A DNA stretch of 11,591 nucleotides, from assembly GCA_023231105.1 (NCBI GenBank), contig JALNWB010000128.1, positions 1 to 11,591 of the forward strand. Direction: 5' to 3'. The position numbers and the translations under genes were made by a program. The notes below the pieces were generated by a model. It did no database searches. It saw only the letters and a program-made list of their open reading frames with translations, and was not told the DNA's origin. Position 1 is the stretch's first letter, and each line of letters starts with the position of its first letter. Positions 5,841-11,591 of this stretch are shown one piece after another. The DNA comes from Ignavibacteriaceae bacterium (GTDB lineage Bacteria; Bacteroidota; Ignavibacteria; Ignavibacteriales; Ignavibacteriaceae).

Positions 5841-6527
5841 TTATTCAAGAACATCAACAGTAGAATCCGCATCAATCCTATCGCCGACAATAAGACTTAC
5901 GCCCGCCGTTACTAACGGGATGGTGATAATCACCGCCGTGATGATCTGTCCGATAACAAATCCTTTCCCAAGAATAACTACTAAAAGCAGCGCAGTTATT
6001 GCAAGGACAACGCCGCCAATTGTTCTAGGGAATTTTTTAGCTAACCAGCCTACAAGAACTATCAACCATCCGGGAGCGGATTCGGCAAGAAATCCAACTG
6101 AAAATCCGTTCTCTAGAAAGACGAAAAGCACGATCATTAAACCAACACCTATAATTATTTTTGTTCCGGATTCACGGTAATTCCCGATCAAAAAGACGTT
6201 AGACAAAGCCTTTGCTGCTAATCCTATGACTACGATTGCGTTAAAAAATTCCCAACTGTGATCTCCTTTATTGCTTTCGTAAATAGCCATGATGATGCAT
6301 CCGATGATCATTGTGGCAAAAGCAATATTTCCGGAACGGTATTGAATACTCATTTGGCGTTCATCAACAAGAGACTTCGCAATGTTGAGTGAAGCCAGCG
6401 TCGGTCGAAGCAGATACGAGCCTGCCAACAAGAACAGCCATAATTGATTTTGTGTTACGCCAAAAATGATGACTCCTAAAATGAAAATAGAAGTCGCCAT
6501 CCAAAAGATCGGATCCTTTTTAAGCAT
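5841..6527 (-). CDS. Polytopic membrane protein paired with an XRE regulator
   Basis: A 228-residue protein with seven or eight predicted membrane segments, for example FWMATSIFILGVIIFGV, IAFATMIIGCIIMAIY, TKIIIGVGLMIVLFVFL and the long run VVLAITALLLVVILGKGFVI. After the second segment a cytoplasmic-looking loop carries D55-E56-R57 (LVDERQMSIQYRSGNIAF). A similar D-E-R loop occurs in small membrane proteins encoded next to XRE regulators (DUF2178-like); this is from memory and not a firm assignment. ATG 6527 is preferred over TTG 6542, because TGAGGAGA lies nine bases before the ATG and five extra residues add nothing. The start lies inside the end of the regulator gene (8-bp overlap), implying translational coupling. 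Substrate and function are unknown. Confidence 0.8.
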   Translation of the reverse strand: MLKKDPIFWMATSIFILGVIIFGVTQNQLWLFLLAGSYLLRPTLASLNIAKSLVDERQMSIQYRSGNIAFATMIIGCIIMAIYESNKGDHSWEFFNAIVVIGLAAKALSNVFLIGNYRESGTKIIIGVGLMIVLFVFLENGFSVGFLAESAPGWLIVLVGWLAKKFPRTIGGVVLAITALLLVVILGKGFVIGQIITAVIITIPLVTAGVSLIVGDRIDADSTVDVLE

Positions 6528-6729
6528 AGTCTTTCTCCTCAAGTTGAAACAAATTTTCTACTGTTGTATTTAATTTGCGCGCCAATAGCAAAGCAAGTTT
6601 GACGGAAAGATTATAGTCACCGCGTTCTATTGCAACGATTGTTTGTCGAGAAACTTTTACCGCATCAGCAAGTTGCTGCTGACTTTGCTCTCCGTTTTCA
6701 AATCGATATTTTCTAAGATAAGTTTTGAT
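6520..6729 (-). CDS. Small XRE/Cro-CI family regulator with no canonical start codon
   Basis: The 69-residue frame reads KTYLRKYRFENGEQSQQQLA, then DAVKVSRQTIVAIERGDYN and SVKLALLLARKLNTTVENLF. This is a complete HTH_3 domain: helix 2 QQLADAVKV, turn, recognition helix SRQTIVAIERG. It is a DNA-binding repressor type usually about 65-75 residues long. No ATG, GTG or TTG occurs in frame before the domain, and an in-frame TAA stands at 6758-6760. The best start by homology is ATC at 6727-6729, preceded by AAAAGAG six bases upstream. Non-AUG starts of this class are rare but known (infC uses AUU). Alternatives are a start-codon mutation or a base error. The frame overlaps the membrane gene by 8 bp, and a promoter with a palindrome lies directly upstream, so it probably regulates its own operon. 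Confidence 0.75.
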   Translation of the reverse strand: MKTYLRKYRFENGEQSQQQLADAVKVSRQTIVAIERGDYNLSVKLALLLARKLNTTVENLFQLEEKDYA

Positions 6730-6765
6730 AGCTAACTCTTTTAATAATTGATTATTTTAACGGTA

Positions 6766-6796
6766 CAAATGTAAAGCAAGTTTTACATATTGTCAA
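6766..6796 (-). promoter_or_regulatory. Promoter of the XRE regulator/membrane protein operon
   Basis: On the - strand TTGACA (6796-6791) and TACATT (6773-6768) are separated by exactly 17 bases. The second box extends to TACATTTG (6773-6766), which also fits the TAnnTTTG -7 element of Bacteroidota. Transcription would start about 30 bases before the proposed ATC start. Confidence 0.6.
6769..6788. promoter_or_regulatory. Palindromic operator candidate
   Basis: ATGTAAA-gcaagt-TTTACAT is a perfect 7-bp inverted repeat filling the space between the -35 and -10 boxes of the regulator's promoter. A second inverted repeat, AGTATT (6796-6801) with AATACT (6814-6819), overlaps the upstream edge of the -35. 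XRE dimers commonly bind such sites, so autorepression is likely. Confidence 0.5.
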
Positions 6797-6935
6797 GTAT
6801 TATTTTCATATTGAATACTATGTTGTACATTTAGTTGAAATAAAGAATCGGATTGAAAAGTTTTTTGTAATTTAAATGTGCCTTAAAATGAAAAAACGAG
6901 CAATTGTATTAATCAACAAATTAGTGATCAGCCAA

Positions 6936-7451
6936 ATGAAAAAAATATCAATATATGGGGCACTCTTCCTTGTTTTAGTAGTACTCGGTTACTATTTCTT
7001 TCCCGAGAAGAAATTAGACACTTTAAAAAAAATTGACAAGATTTTGGTGGTTAAACACAAACGGCAGTTAACGGTTTACTCAAATGGAGAAGCTTTAAAA
7101 ACTTATAAGGTTTCGCTCGGTGGAATGCCAGTCGGTAAGAAAGAATTTGAAGGAGATAAGAAAACTCCCGAAGGTATTTACACGATTGATGATAAAAATC
7201 CGAACAGCGATTATCATTTGAACCTTGCTGTTTCTTATCCGAACGAATCCGATAGTCTTTACGCAAAGCAATTTGGTAATTCTCCCGGCGGAGAAATTAA
7301 AATTCATGGTTTACCAAATGGATATGGTTTCATCGGAAAATTCCAACGCTTCTCTGATTGGACGTTGGGCTGCATCGCTCTCACAAATTCTGAAATAGAA
7401 GAACTCTTTTATAATGTTCCGATGGGAACAGAGATTGAGATTGTGAAGTAG
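6936..7451 (+). CDS. L,D-transpeptidase (YkuD family), membrane-anchored
   Basis: YkuD enzymes make 3-3 crosslinks in peptidoglycan or attach proteins to it, using an active-site cysteine outside the cytoplasmic membrane. The 171-residue form starts MKKISIYGALFLVLVVLGYY, an N-terminal membrane anchor. The catalytic domain runs from about 35 to 171: ILVVKHKRQLTVYSNGE, GDKKTPEGIYTI, then IKIHGLPNG with His124 and SDWTLGCIALTNSEI with Cys146. The H-x(n)-S-x4-GC arrangement is intact. The frame is open back to ATG 6876, which would add 20 residues; ATG 6936 is preferred because the anchor then sits at the N-terminus. No clear ribosome site supports either start. It is transcribed divergently from the XRE operon. 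Family assignment is firm, the exact substrate is not known. Confidence 0.88.
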   Translation: MKKISIYGALFLVLVVLGYYFFPEKKLDTLKKIDKILVVKHKRQLTVYSNGEALKTYKVSLGGMPVGKKEFEGDKKTPEGIYTIDDKNPNSDYHLNLAVSYPNESDSLYAKQFGNSPGGEIKIHGLPNGYGFIGKFQRFSDWTLGCIALTNSEIEELFYNVPMGTEIEIVK

Positions 7452-7487
7452 TTGGCAGTCAGCAGTTGGCAGTCATCAGTCGGCAGT
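7451..7487. repeat. Heptanucleotide tandem repeat
   Basis: Five consecutive 7-mers begin at the last base of the transpeptidase stop codon: GTTGGCA, GTCAGCA, GTTGGCA, GTCATCA, GTCGGCA. The consensus is GTYRGCA. It is followed at 7521-7541 by two and a half copies of CATTCACC. Both are short simple repeats in the spacer between two genes. Short heptameric arrays of this kind are known as dispersed genomic repeats in some bacteria. Confidence 0.7.
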
Positions 7488-7569
7488 GGAATGTTTGGTT
7501 AATTTATTCTAACATACAATCATTCACCCATTCACCCATTCTCTCTAATTATTTTTTGATTATAAAATT

Positions 7570-8472
7570 ATGAACGGAACAAAACAAACTCATATCATCC
7601 CAATAATTCAAGCGTTGCTTGTAACGTTTTTATGGTCAACTTCTTTTATTATTATTAAATGGGGTTTGGTTGATATCCCACCCATAACATATGCCGGACT
7701 ACGCTATATTTTAGCTTTCTTTATTTTCATCCCTTTCGTTGTTAAAAAGAAATATCTTAATGAAATAAAACAATTGAACTCTTCTCAATGGAAGAGTCTT
7801 CTTTTGTTGGGTTTAGTTTTTTACACGTTTACTCAAGGTGCACAATTTTTAGGTTTGTCTTTACTGCCATCTGTTACGGTTAGCTTGCTGCTCAACTTCA
7901 CTCCGATAATTGTCGCAATTATGGGTATCTTTTTATTAAATGAAAAACCTTCTCTTCTTCAATGGATCGGTTCAATATTATTTATCATCGGCATTATGGC
8001 TTATTTCTTTCCCGTTAATTTTAGCGGGAACAAAGGCATCGGTTTGGGAATAATGTTCATCGGTGTTTTAGCAAATGCAGGCTCGGCAATTATTGGGCGG
8101 GATATTAATCGAAAGAAAAACATTAGTCCTTTGGTGATAACTTTTATAAGTATGGGTGTAGGCGCAATAATTTTGATGATTGTTGGTTCTGCACTGAATG
8201 GATTGCCGTCGCTGAGTACAAAAAACTGGCTTTTTTTATTCTGGCTTGCAGGAATCAATACGGCTTTTGCTTTTACATTATGGAATTTAACGCTTCGTTC
8301 ACTTACCGCAATGGAGTCGAGCATAATTAACGGAACGATGCTCATTCAAATTGCAATTTTAGCATGGTATTATTTAGGTGAAAAGATTTCAATACAAGAG
8401 GGACTGGGAATGGCTATAGCCGCTATAGGAGCAGTTCTTGTGCAAATCAGAAGATCGGCAGTAAAAAAGTAA
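7570..8472 (+). CDS. EamA/DMT-superfamily transporter
   Basis: A 300-residue inner-membrane protein of the drug/metabolite transporter superfamily, with two EamA repeats of five helices each (about residues 10-142 and 155-293). Hallmarks are LWSTSFIIIKWGL and TYAGLRYILAFFIF at the start of the first repeat, and NFTPIIVAIMGIFLLNEKPS with QWIGSILFIIGI at its end. The matching stretch closes the second repeat: SSIINGTMLIQIAILAWYYL, GEKISIQEGLGM, AIGAVLVQIR. Family members move amino acids, metabolites or drugs by exchange or proton coupling; the substrate cannot be read from sequence. The start ATG has no clear ribosome site. The gene stands 118 bp after the transpeptidase and 71 bp before the amidase, so coexpression is possible but not shown. 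Confidence 0.92.
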   Translation: MNGTKQTHIIPIIQALLVTFLWSTSFIIIKWGLVDIPPITYAGLRYILAFFIFIPFVVKKKYLNEIKQLNSSQWKSLLLLGLVFYTFTQGAQFLGLSLLPSVTVSLLLNFTPIIVAIMGIFLLNEKPSLLQWIGSILFIIGIMAYFFPVNFSGNKGIGLGIMFIGVLANAGSAIIGRDINRKKNISPLVITFISMGVGAIILMIVGSALNGLPSLSTKNWLFLFWLAGINTAFAFTLWNLTLRSLTAMESSIINGTMLIQIAILAWYYLGEKISIQEGLGMAIAAIGAVLVQIRRSAVKK

Positions 8473-8543
8473 ATACCTCATCTCTTTGTTTTTAAACTTT
8501 TCTTTACAAAATTGCATCATCTTTCACCAAACATTTAACGTAT

Positions 8544-10991
8544 ATGAAACCTTGGGCAAAAATTCTTTTAGGTTCTGTCGTTTCTCTCGTCCTTATTCTT
8601 CTCATCGCGGGATATTTTTTCCGGCAGATGTTGTATAGTTCTCTTCCAGAATATGAAGGAGAATATCAAGCGGAAAAAATAAAGAGTGATGTAGAAATTC
8701 ACTTTGATTCATTAGCCACTCCGTACATTGTAACTGATAAGGAAGAAAGCGCCGCTTTTGCGCTTGGGTTTTTGCATGCGCGCGAGCGTTTGTTCCAGAT
8801 GGATTTAATACGCCGAGCCGGTGAAGGAAGATTAAGTGAAGTCTTTGGCAGCAAAACTCTTTCGTTTGATAAAATGTTTTTAACGGTTGGAATTAAACAA
8901 ACTGCTGAAAAGATTTATCAAGCAGCTCATCCCGAAACAAAAAAAATGCTGTCCGCTTATGCCGACGGTGTAAATTATTTCATCAAGAAGTTTCACAAAA
9001 AACTTCCTATCGAATTTGATGTTTTAAAATATGAACCATACGAATGGAAACCGGTTCACAGCTTAATGATTGTCCGTTTAATGGCTTGGGAGTTGAATAT
9101 GAGCTGGTGGACAGACATTATTTTTACACAGCTTGTTCAACAACTTGGCGAAGAAAAAGCAAAACTGATCCTTCCGGATTATCCTGAAAACGCGCCGACA
9201 ATTATTCCTTCTTCAATTTTAAAAGAACCAAAAATTAACACTGCGTTCATCGACGTAAACCGTGCATATAAAGAGTTTACCGGTTTCACGGGTACGCATA
9301 TCGGTTCAAACAATTGGGTGGTGAATAAGGAAAAATCGCAAAGTGGTAAACCGGTTATTGCAAACGATCCGCATTTGTCATTTACTGCTCCAGGCAAATG
9401 GTATGCGGCGGTTATCCGCGCGGGTGATTACCAAGTTGAAGGCGTTACTCTTCCCGGTGTTCCTGCGGTGGTGATCGGGAAAAATAAAAATATCTCTTGG
9501 GTACTCACCAACGTTATGGCTGATGATGCCGATTTCTATTTTGAAAAACTCGATCCGACTGGAAAGAAATATTTTTGCGATAATGAATGGCATCCGTTAA
9601 AAATCAGAATGGAAAAAATAAAAGTAAAAGACGAGCCGGATGCATCAATTGAAATAAAGGAAACTCATCGCGGTCCCATCATCTCCAATATTCACGCCTT
9701 CAACTTGATGTATCCGAATTCGCTCGATAAAAATTTGAACATAAGTATGCGCTGGACGGGTAATGATGTGAGCGATGAGTTTTTTGCTTTTTATTCCGTT
9801 AATAAAGCAAATGATTGGAACAGTTTTAAAATAGCAGTGTCAAACTTTTCTGTGCCGGGACAAAATTTTGTTTATGCCGATGTTAAAGGAAACATCGGTT
9901 ATCTTTGCGCTGCTAAACTTCCGATTCGTTCTTCAAATTCACCAACGTTTGTTTTTGATGGAACGACTTCTGGGAATGATTGGAAAGGTTTTGTTCCCTT
10001 TGATCAAATGCCGATGCTGTTTAATCCTCCGCAAAATTTTATTGCTTCTGCAAATAACAAAACGATAAAAGATTTCCCGTATCATATTTCAAACTTGTGG
10101 GAACCTTCATCGCGCATCGAAAGAATTACAGAACTATTAACCGCAAAAGAAAAACATTCGCCTGAAGATTTTCAAACGTATCAAACCGATTTTGTTTCTC
10201 CTTATGCAAAAGATATCACGAAATATATGCTTCAAGCATTCGAGAATAAAAAAGTTAAAGATAAAAATCTTACCGAAGCGCTTGCGCTCTTTAAAGAATG
10301 GGATGGTAAGTTCGATGCTTATTATCAAGCTCCGGCTATTTATGCTGTTTTTCTCAAACATCTATTAAAAAATACTTTTGAAGATGATCTTGGATATAAT
10401 CTTTTTAATGAATTTCTTTTTGTTCCGAATGTGCCGTACCGGGTAGTGCAAAGAATTTTAAAAGAAAACACCTCTTCAATATTTGACGACAAGAAAACTT
10501 CAAAAATTGAAACGCGCGATGATATCATTAGAAAAAGTTTAAGCGATGCTTTAACAGAACTTGAATCAAAACTTGGTGCAGATATAAACCAATGGCAATG
10601 GGGGAAATTGCACACGCTAACGTTCAAACATTTTTTTAGTGGAGAGAATAAGTTTATTGATGACATTGTCGATATTGGTCCATTCGGTATTGGTGGAGAC
10701 GGCACGACACTTTTTAATACAGAATATACTTTTAATGATTATCAAGGAAATGTAAGAGCGTTTCAGCATAAGGAATTTGAAAATCATCTCGGACCATCGA
10801 TGCGGTTCATTTATGATTTTGCCAAGCCCGATGAATTTTATTTGGTGCTGCCAACCGGAGAATCGGGTCATCCGCTTAGCAAACATTATCAAGATCAAAC
10901 GCAACTATGGCTGCGCGGAAAATATGTAAAAATAAAAATTGATCCGGCTTCAATTAGCAGTTTGAAGAATAAAATTACTTTGGTGAAGTAA
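8544..10991 (+). CDS. Penicillin amidase/acylase family Ntn hydrolase, membrane-anchored
   Basis: An 815-residue member of the penicillin G acylase family (peptidase S45), whose enzymes hydrolyse amide bonds of acylated substrates such as penicillins or acyl-homoserine lactones. They mature by autocatalytic cleavage that frees an N-terminal Ser. Residues 7-26 form a membrane segment without an obvious cleavage site, so the enzyme is probably anchored facing outward. The alpha part shows IHFDSLATPYIV and the family box FALGFLHARERLFQMDLIRR with RAGEGRLSEVFG. Cleavage should fall at Gly254/Ser255 (THIGSNNWVV), with VIANDPHLSF following. Later hallmarks are NFIASANNKT, which holds the oxyanion Asn region, GGDGTTLFNTEY near the end, and GESGHPLSKHYQDQTQLW. 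Length and motifs are complete. The substrate is unknown; it is not necessarily a beta-lactam. Confidence 0.93.
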   Translation: MKPWAKILLGSVVSLVLILLIAGYFFRQMLYSSLPEYEGEYQAEKIKSDVEIHFDSLATPYIVTDKEESAAFALGFLHARERLFQMDLIRRAGEGRLSEVFGSKTLSFDKMFLTVGIKQTAEKIYQAAHPETKKMLSAYADGVNYFIKKFHKKLPIEFDVLKYEPYEWKPVHSLMIVRLMAWELNMSWWTDIIFTQLVQQLGEEKAKLILPDYPENAPTIIPSSILKEPKINTAFIDVNRAYKEFTGFTGTHIGSNNWVVNKEKSQSGKPVIANDPHLSFTAPGKWYAAVIRAGDYQVEGVTLPGVPAVVIGKNKNISWVLTNVMADDADFYFEKLDPTGKKYFCDNEWHPLKIRMEKIKVKDEPDASIEIKETHRGPIISNIHAFNLMYPNSLDKNLNISMRWTGNDVSDEFFAFYSVNKANDWNSFKIAVSNFSVPGQNFVYADVKGNIGYLCAAKLPIRSSNSPTFVFDGTTSGNDWKGFVPFDQMPMLFNPPQNFIASANNKTIKDFPYHISNLWEPSSRIERITELLTAKEKHSPEDFQTYQTDFVSPYAKDITKYMLQAFENKKVKDKNLTEALALFKEWDGKFDAYYQAPAIYAVFLKHLLKNTFEDDLGYNLFNEFLFVPNVPYRVVQRILKENTSSIFDDKKTSKIETRDDIIRKSLSDALTELESKLGADINQWQWGKLHTLTFKHFFSGENKFIDDIVDIGPFGIGGDGTTLFNTEYTFNDYQGNVRAFQHKEFENHLGPSMRFIYDFAKPDEFYLVLPTGESGHPLSKHYQDQTQLWLRGKYVKIKIDPASISSLKNKITLVK

Positions 10992-10996
10992 TTAAG

Positions 10997-11032
10997 ATTG
11001 AAAACGATTTAATTTTTTTTGATCAAGTTTTA
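10997..11032. terminator. Weak candidate terminator between convergent genes
   Basis: The 38-bp space between the amidase and mnmA stops contains AAAAC...GTTTT arms that overlap a GAT/ATC pair, with a run of eight T (11013-11020) on the + strand. The pairing is interrupted and AT-rich, so this is only a plausible shared 3' end. Confidence 0.25.
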
Positions 11033-11591
11033 ACAAATCACTCCGCCGCCAAGGCAGTAATCTCCGTCATAAAATACGGCAAACTGTCCGGCCGCTATGC
11101 CTCTATCCGGCCGATCAATTGTTACATCAGCAAGATTTTCACTTCGGAATTTTAGTGAGCAGTTGAAAAAATGTTCTCCGTGTCTGATCTTTACCAACAG
11201 TTTTTCATGATGCGGAGGTTCATTTATCCAATTAAAATTGGTAACCGAAAAATGATTTTTTTCTTTTTCAATCAACTCAACATTTTTTGAAATAAGGATT
11301 TTGTTCTCCGCGATATTTTTCTCGACCACAAACCATGGACCTCCGCTTAATCCCAAACCGCTTCGCTGTCCAATAGTAAAATAGTAGTAACCCGGATGTC
11401 TGCCGAGAATTTTTCCCGTTTCCATTTCAATGATGTCGCCGGGAAGTTCACCGAGATGATGTTTGATAAAATCGGAAAATTTTATTTGTCCGAGGAAGCA
11501 AATTCCCTGGCTGTCTTTCCGTGTTTGATTTGCAAGATCGTAATCTGCGGCAATTTTTCTGATCTCTTTTTTCGCGTATTTCCCGATTGGA
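11030..11591 (-). CDS. mnmA: tRNA-specific 2-thiouridylase MnmA (5' partial)
   Basis: MnmA (TrmU) activates U34 of Glu, Gln and Lys tRNAs with ATP and inserts sulfur, giving the 2-thio group of the wobble uridine. Only the C-terminal 186 residues are in the window; the frame runs off the right edge. The visible part begins PIGKYAKKEIRKIAADYDLA and then NQTRKDSQGICFLG. The Cys of GICFLG (codon at 11498-11500) is the catalytic cysteine of the second family motif. Next come FSDFI, HLGELPGDI and the signature HPGYYYFTIGQRSGLGLSGG followed by PWFV. The C-terminal beta-barrel has KIRHGE and DRPDRGIAAGQFAVFYDGDY, ending CLGGGVIC. The N-terminal PP-loop ATPase half lies outside. The gene converges on the amidase gene with 38 bp between stops. 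Identification is secure. Confidence 0.96.
   Translation of the reverse strand, partial: PIGKYAKKEIRKIAADYDLANQTRKDSQGICFLGQIKFSDFIKHHLGELPGDIIEMETGKILGRHPGYYYFTIGQRSGLGLSGGPWFVVEKNIAENKILISKNVELIEKEKNHFSVTNFNWINEPPHHEKLLVKIRHGEHFFNCSLKFRSENLADVTIDRPDRGIAAGQFAVFYDGDYCLGGGVIC

Noticed and set aside
6876..6935. Upstream ATG (6876) as start of the L,D-transpeptidase
   Set aside because: It would place 20 residues before a clear N-terminal membrane anchor and has no ribosome site. It cannot be excluded, because ATG 6936 also lacks a clear ribosome site.
7451..7541. CRISPR array
   Set aside because: Units are only 7-8 bp in direct tandem without spacers, so this is simple-sequence repetition.
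10617..10904. - strand open frames inside the penicillin amidase gene
   Set aside because: They lie opposite conserved amidase motifs and show no recognisable domains.

Overview
The window looks like a chromosomal segment of an AT-rich member of the Ignavibacteria (Bacteroidota/Chlorobi group). The clue is the secretion-type module containing YPNPFNP in the protein at 3113-4393, together with a FISUMP (Fibrobacter succinogenes major paralogous) domain. Other genes are ordinary bacterial housekeeping types. This placement is inference from family knowledge; there is no rRNA gene in the window to confirm it.

Layout, left to right. The + strand opens with the end of a respiratory complex I cluster (nuoH, cut by the left edge, then nuoI), closed by a clear hairpin terminator. 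Next come an intact comM/YifB AAA+ ATPase and, 28 bp later, a secreted FISUMP-domain protein. Directly after that gene lies a second copy of the last 83 bp of comM. It differs at 7 positions, and every difference is synonymous, so the FISUMP gene sits between two ends of comM-type genes and looks like an inserted cassette. The last 63 codons of the FISUMP gene also change abruptly in base composition (adenine-poor, C-ending codons) in a C-type-lectin-like domain, as expected of a diversity-generating-retroelement (DGR) variable region. No reverse transcriptase or template repeat is in the window, so this is a hypothesis.

From 4508 to 5166 there is no intact gene. The stretch holds a chain of inverted repeats including a good terminator, a frame resembling the C-terminal half of a toxin-antitoxin antitoxin, and a long imperfect hairpin that recurs, degraded, at 5767-5821. 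On the - strand follow a small exported Skp/OmpH-like protein and an overlapping pair: an XRE regulator lacking any ATG/GTG/TTG start, and a polytopic membrane protein with a D-E-R loop motif. Upstream of the regulator is a well-formed promoter with a palindrome between its -35 and -10 elements, suggesting autoregulation.

The right part is on the + strand: an anchored L,D-transpeptidase, a heptanucleotide repeat tract, an EamA/DMT transporter and a large penicillin-amidase-family Ntn hydrolase. The last is convergent with the 3' end of mnmA (tRNA 2-thiouridylase) on the - strand, which is cut by the right edge. The transpeptidase, exporter and amidase are separated by gaps of about 70 to 120 bp, so a shared operon is not shown.
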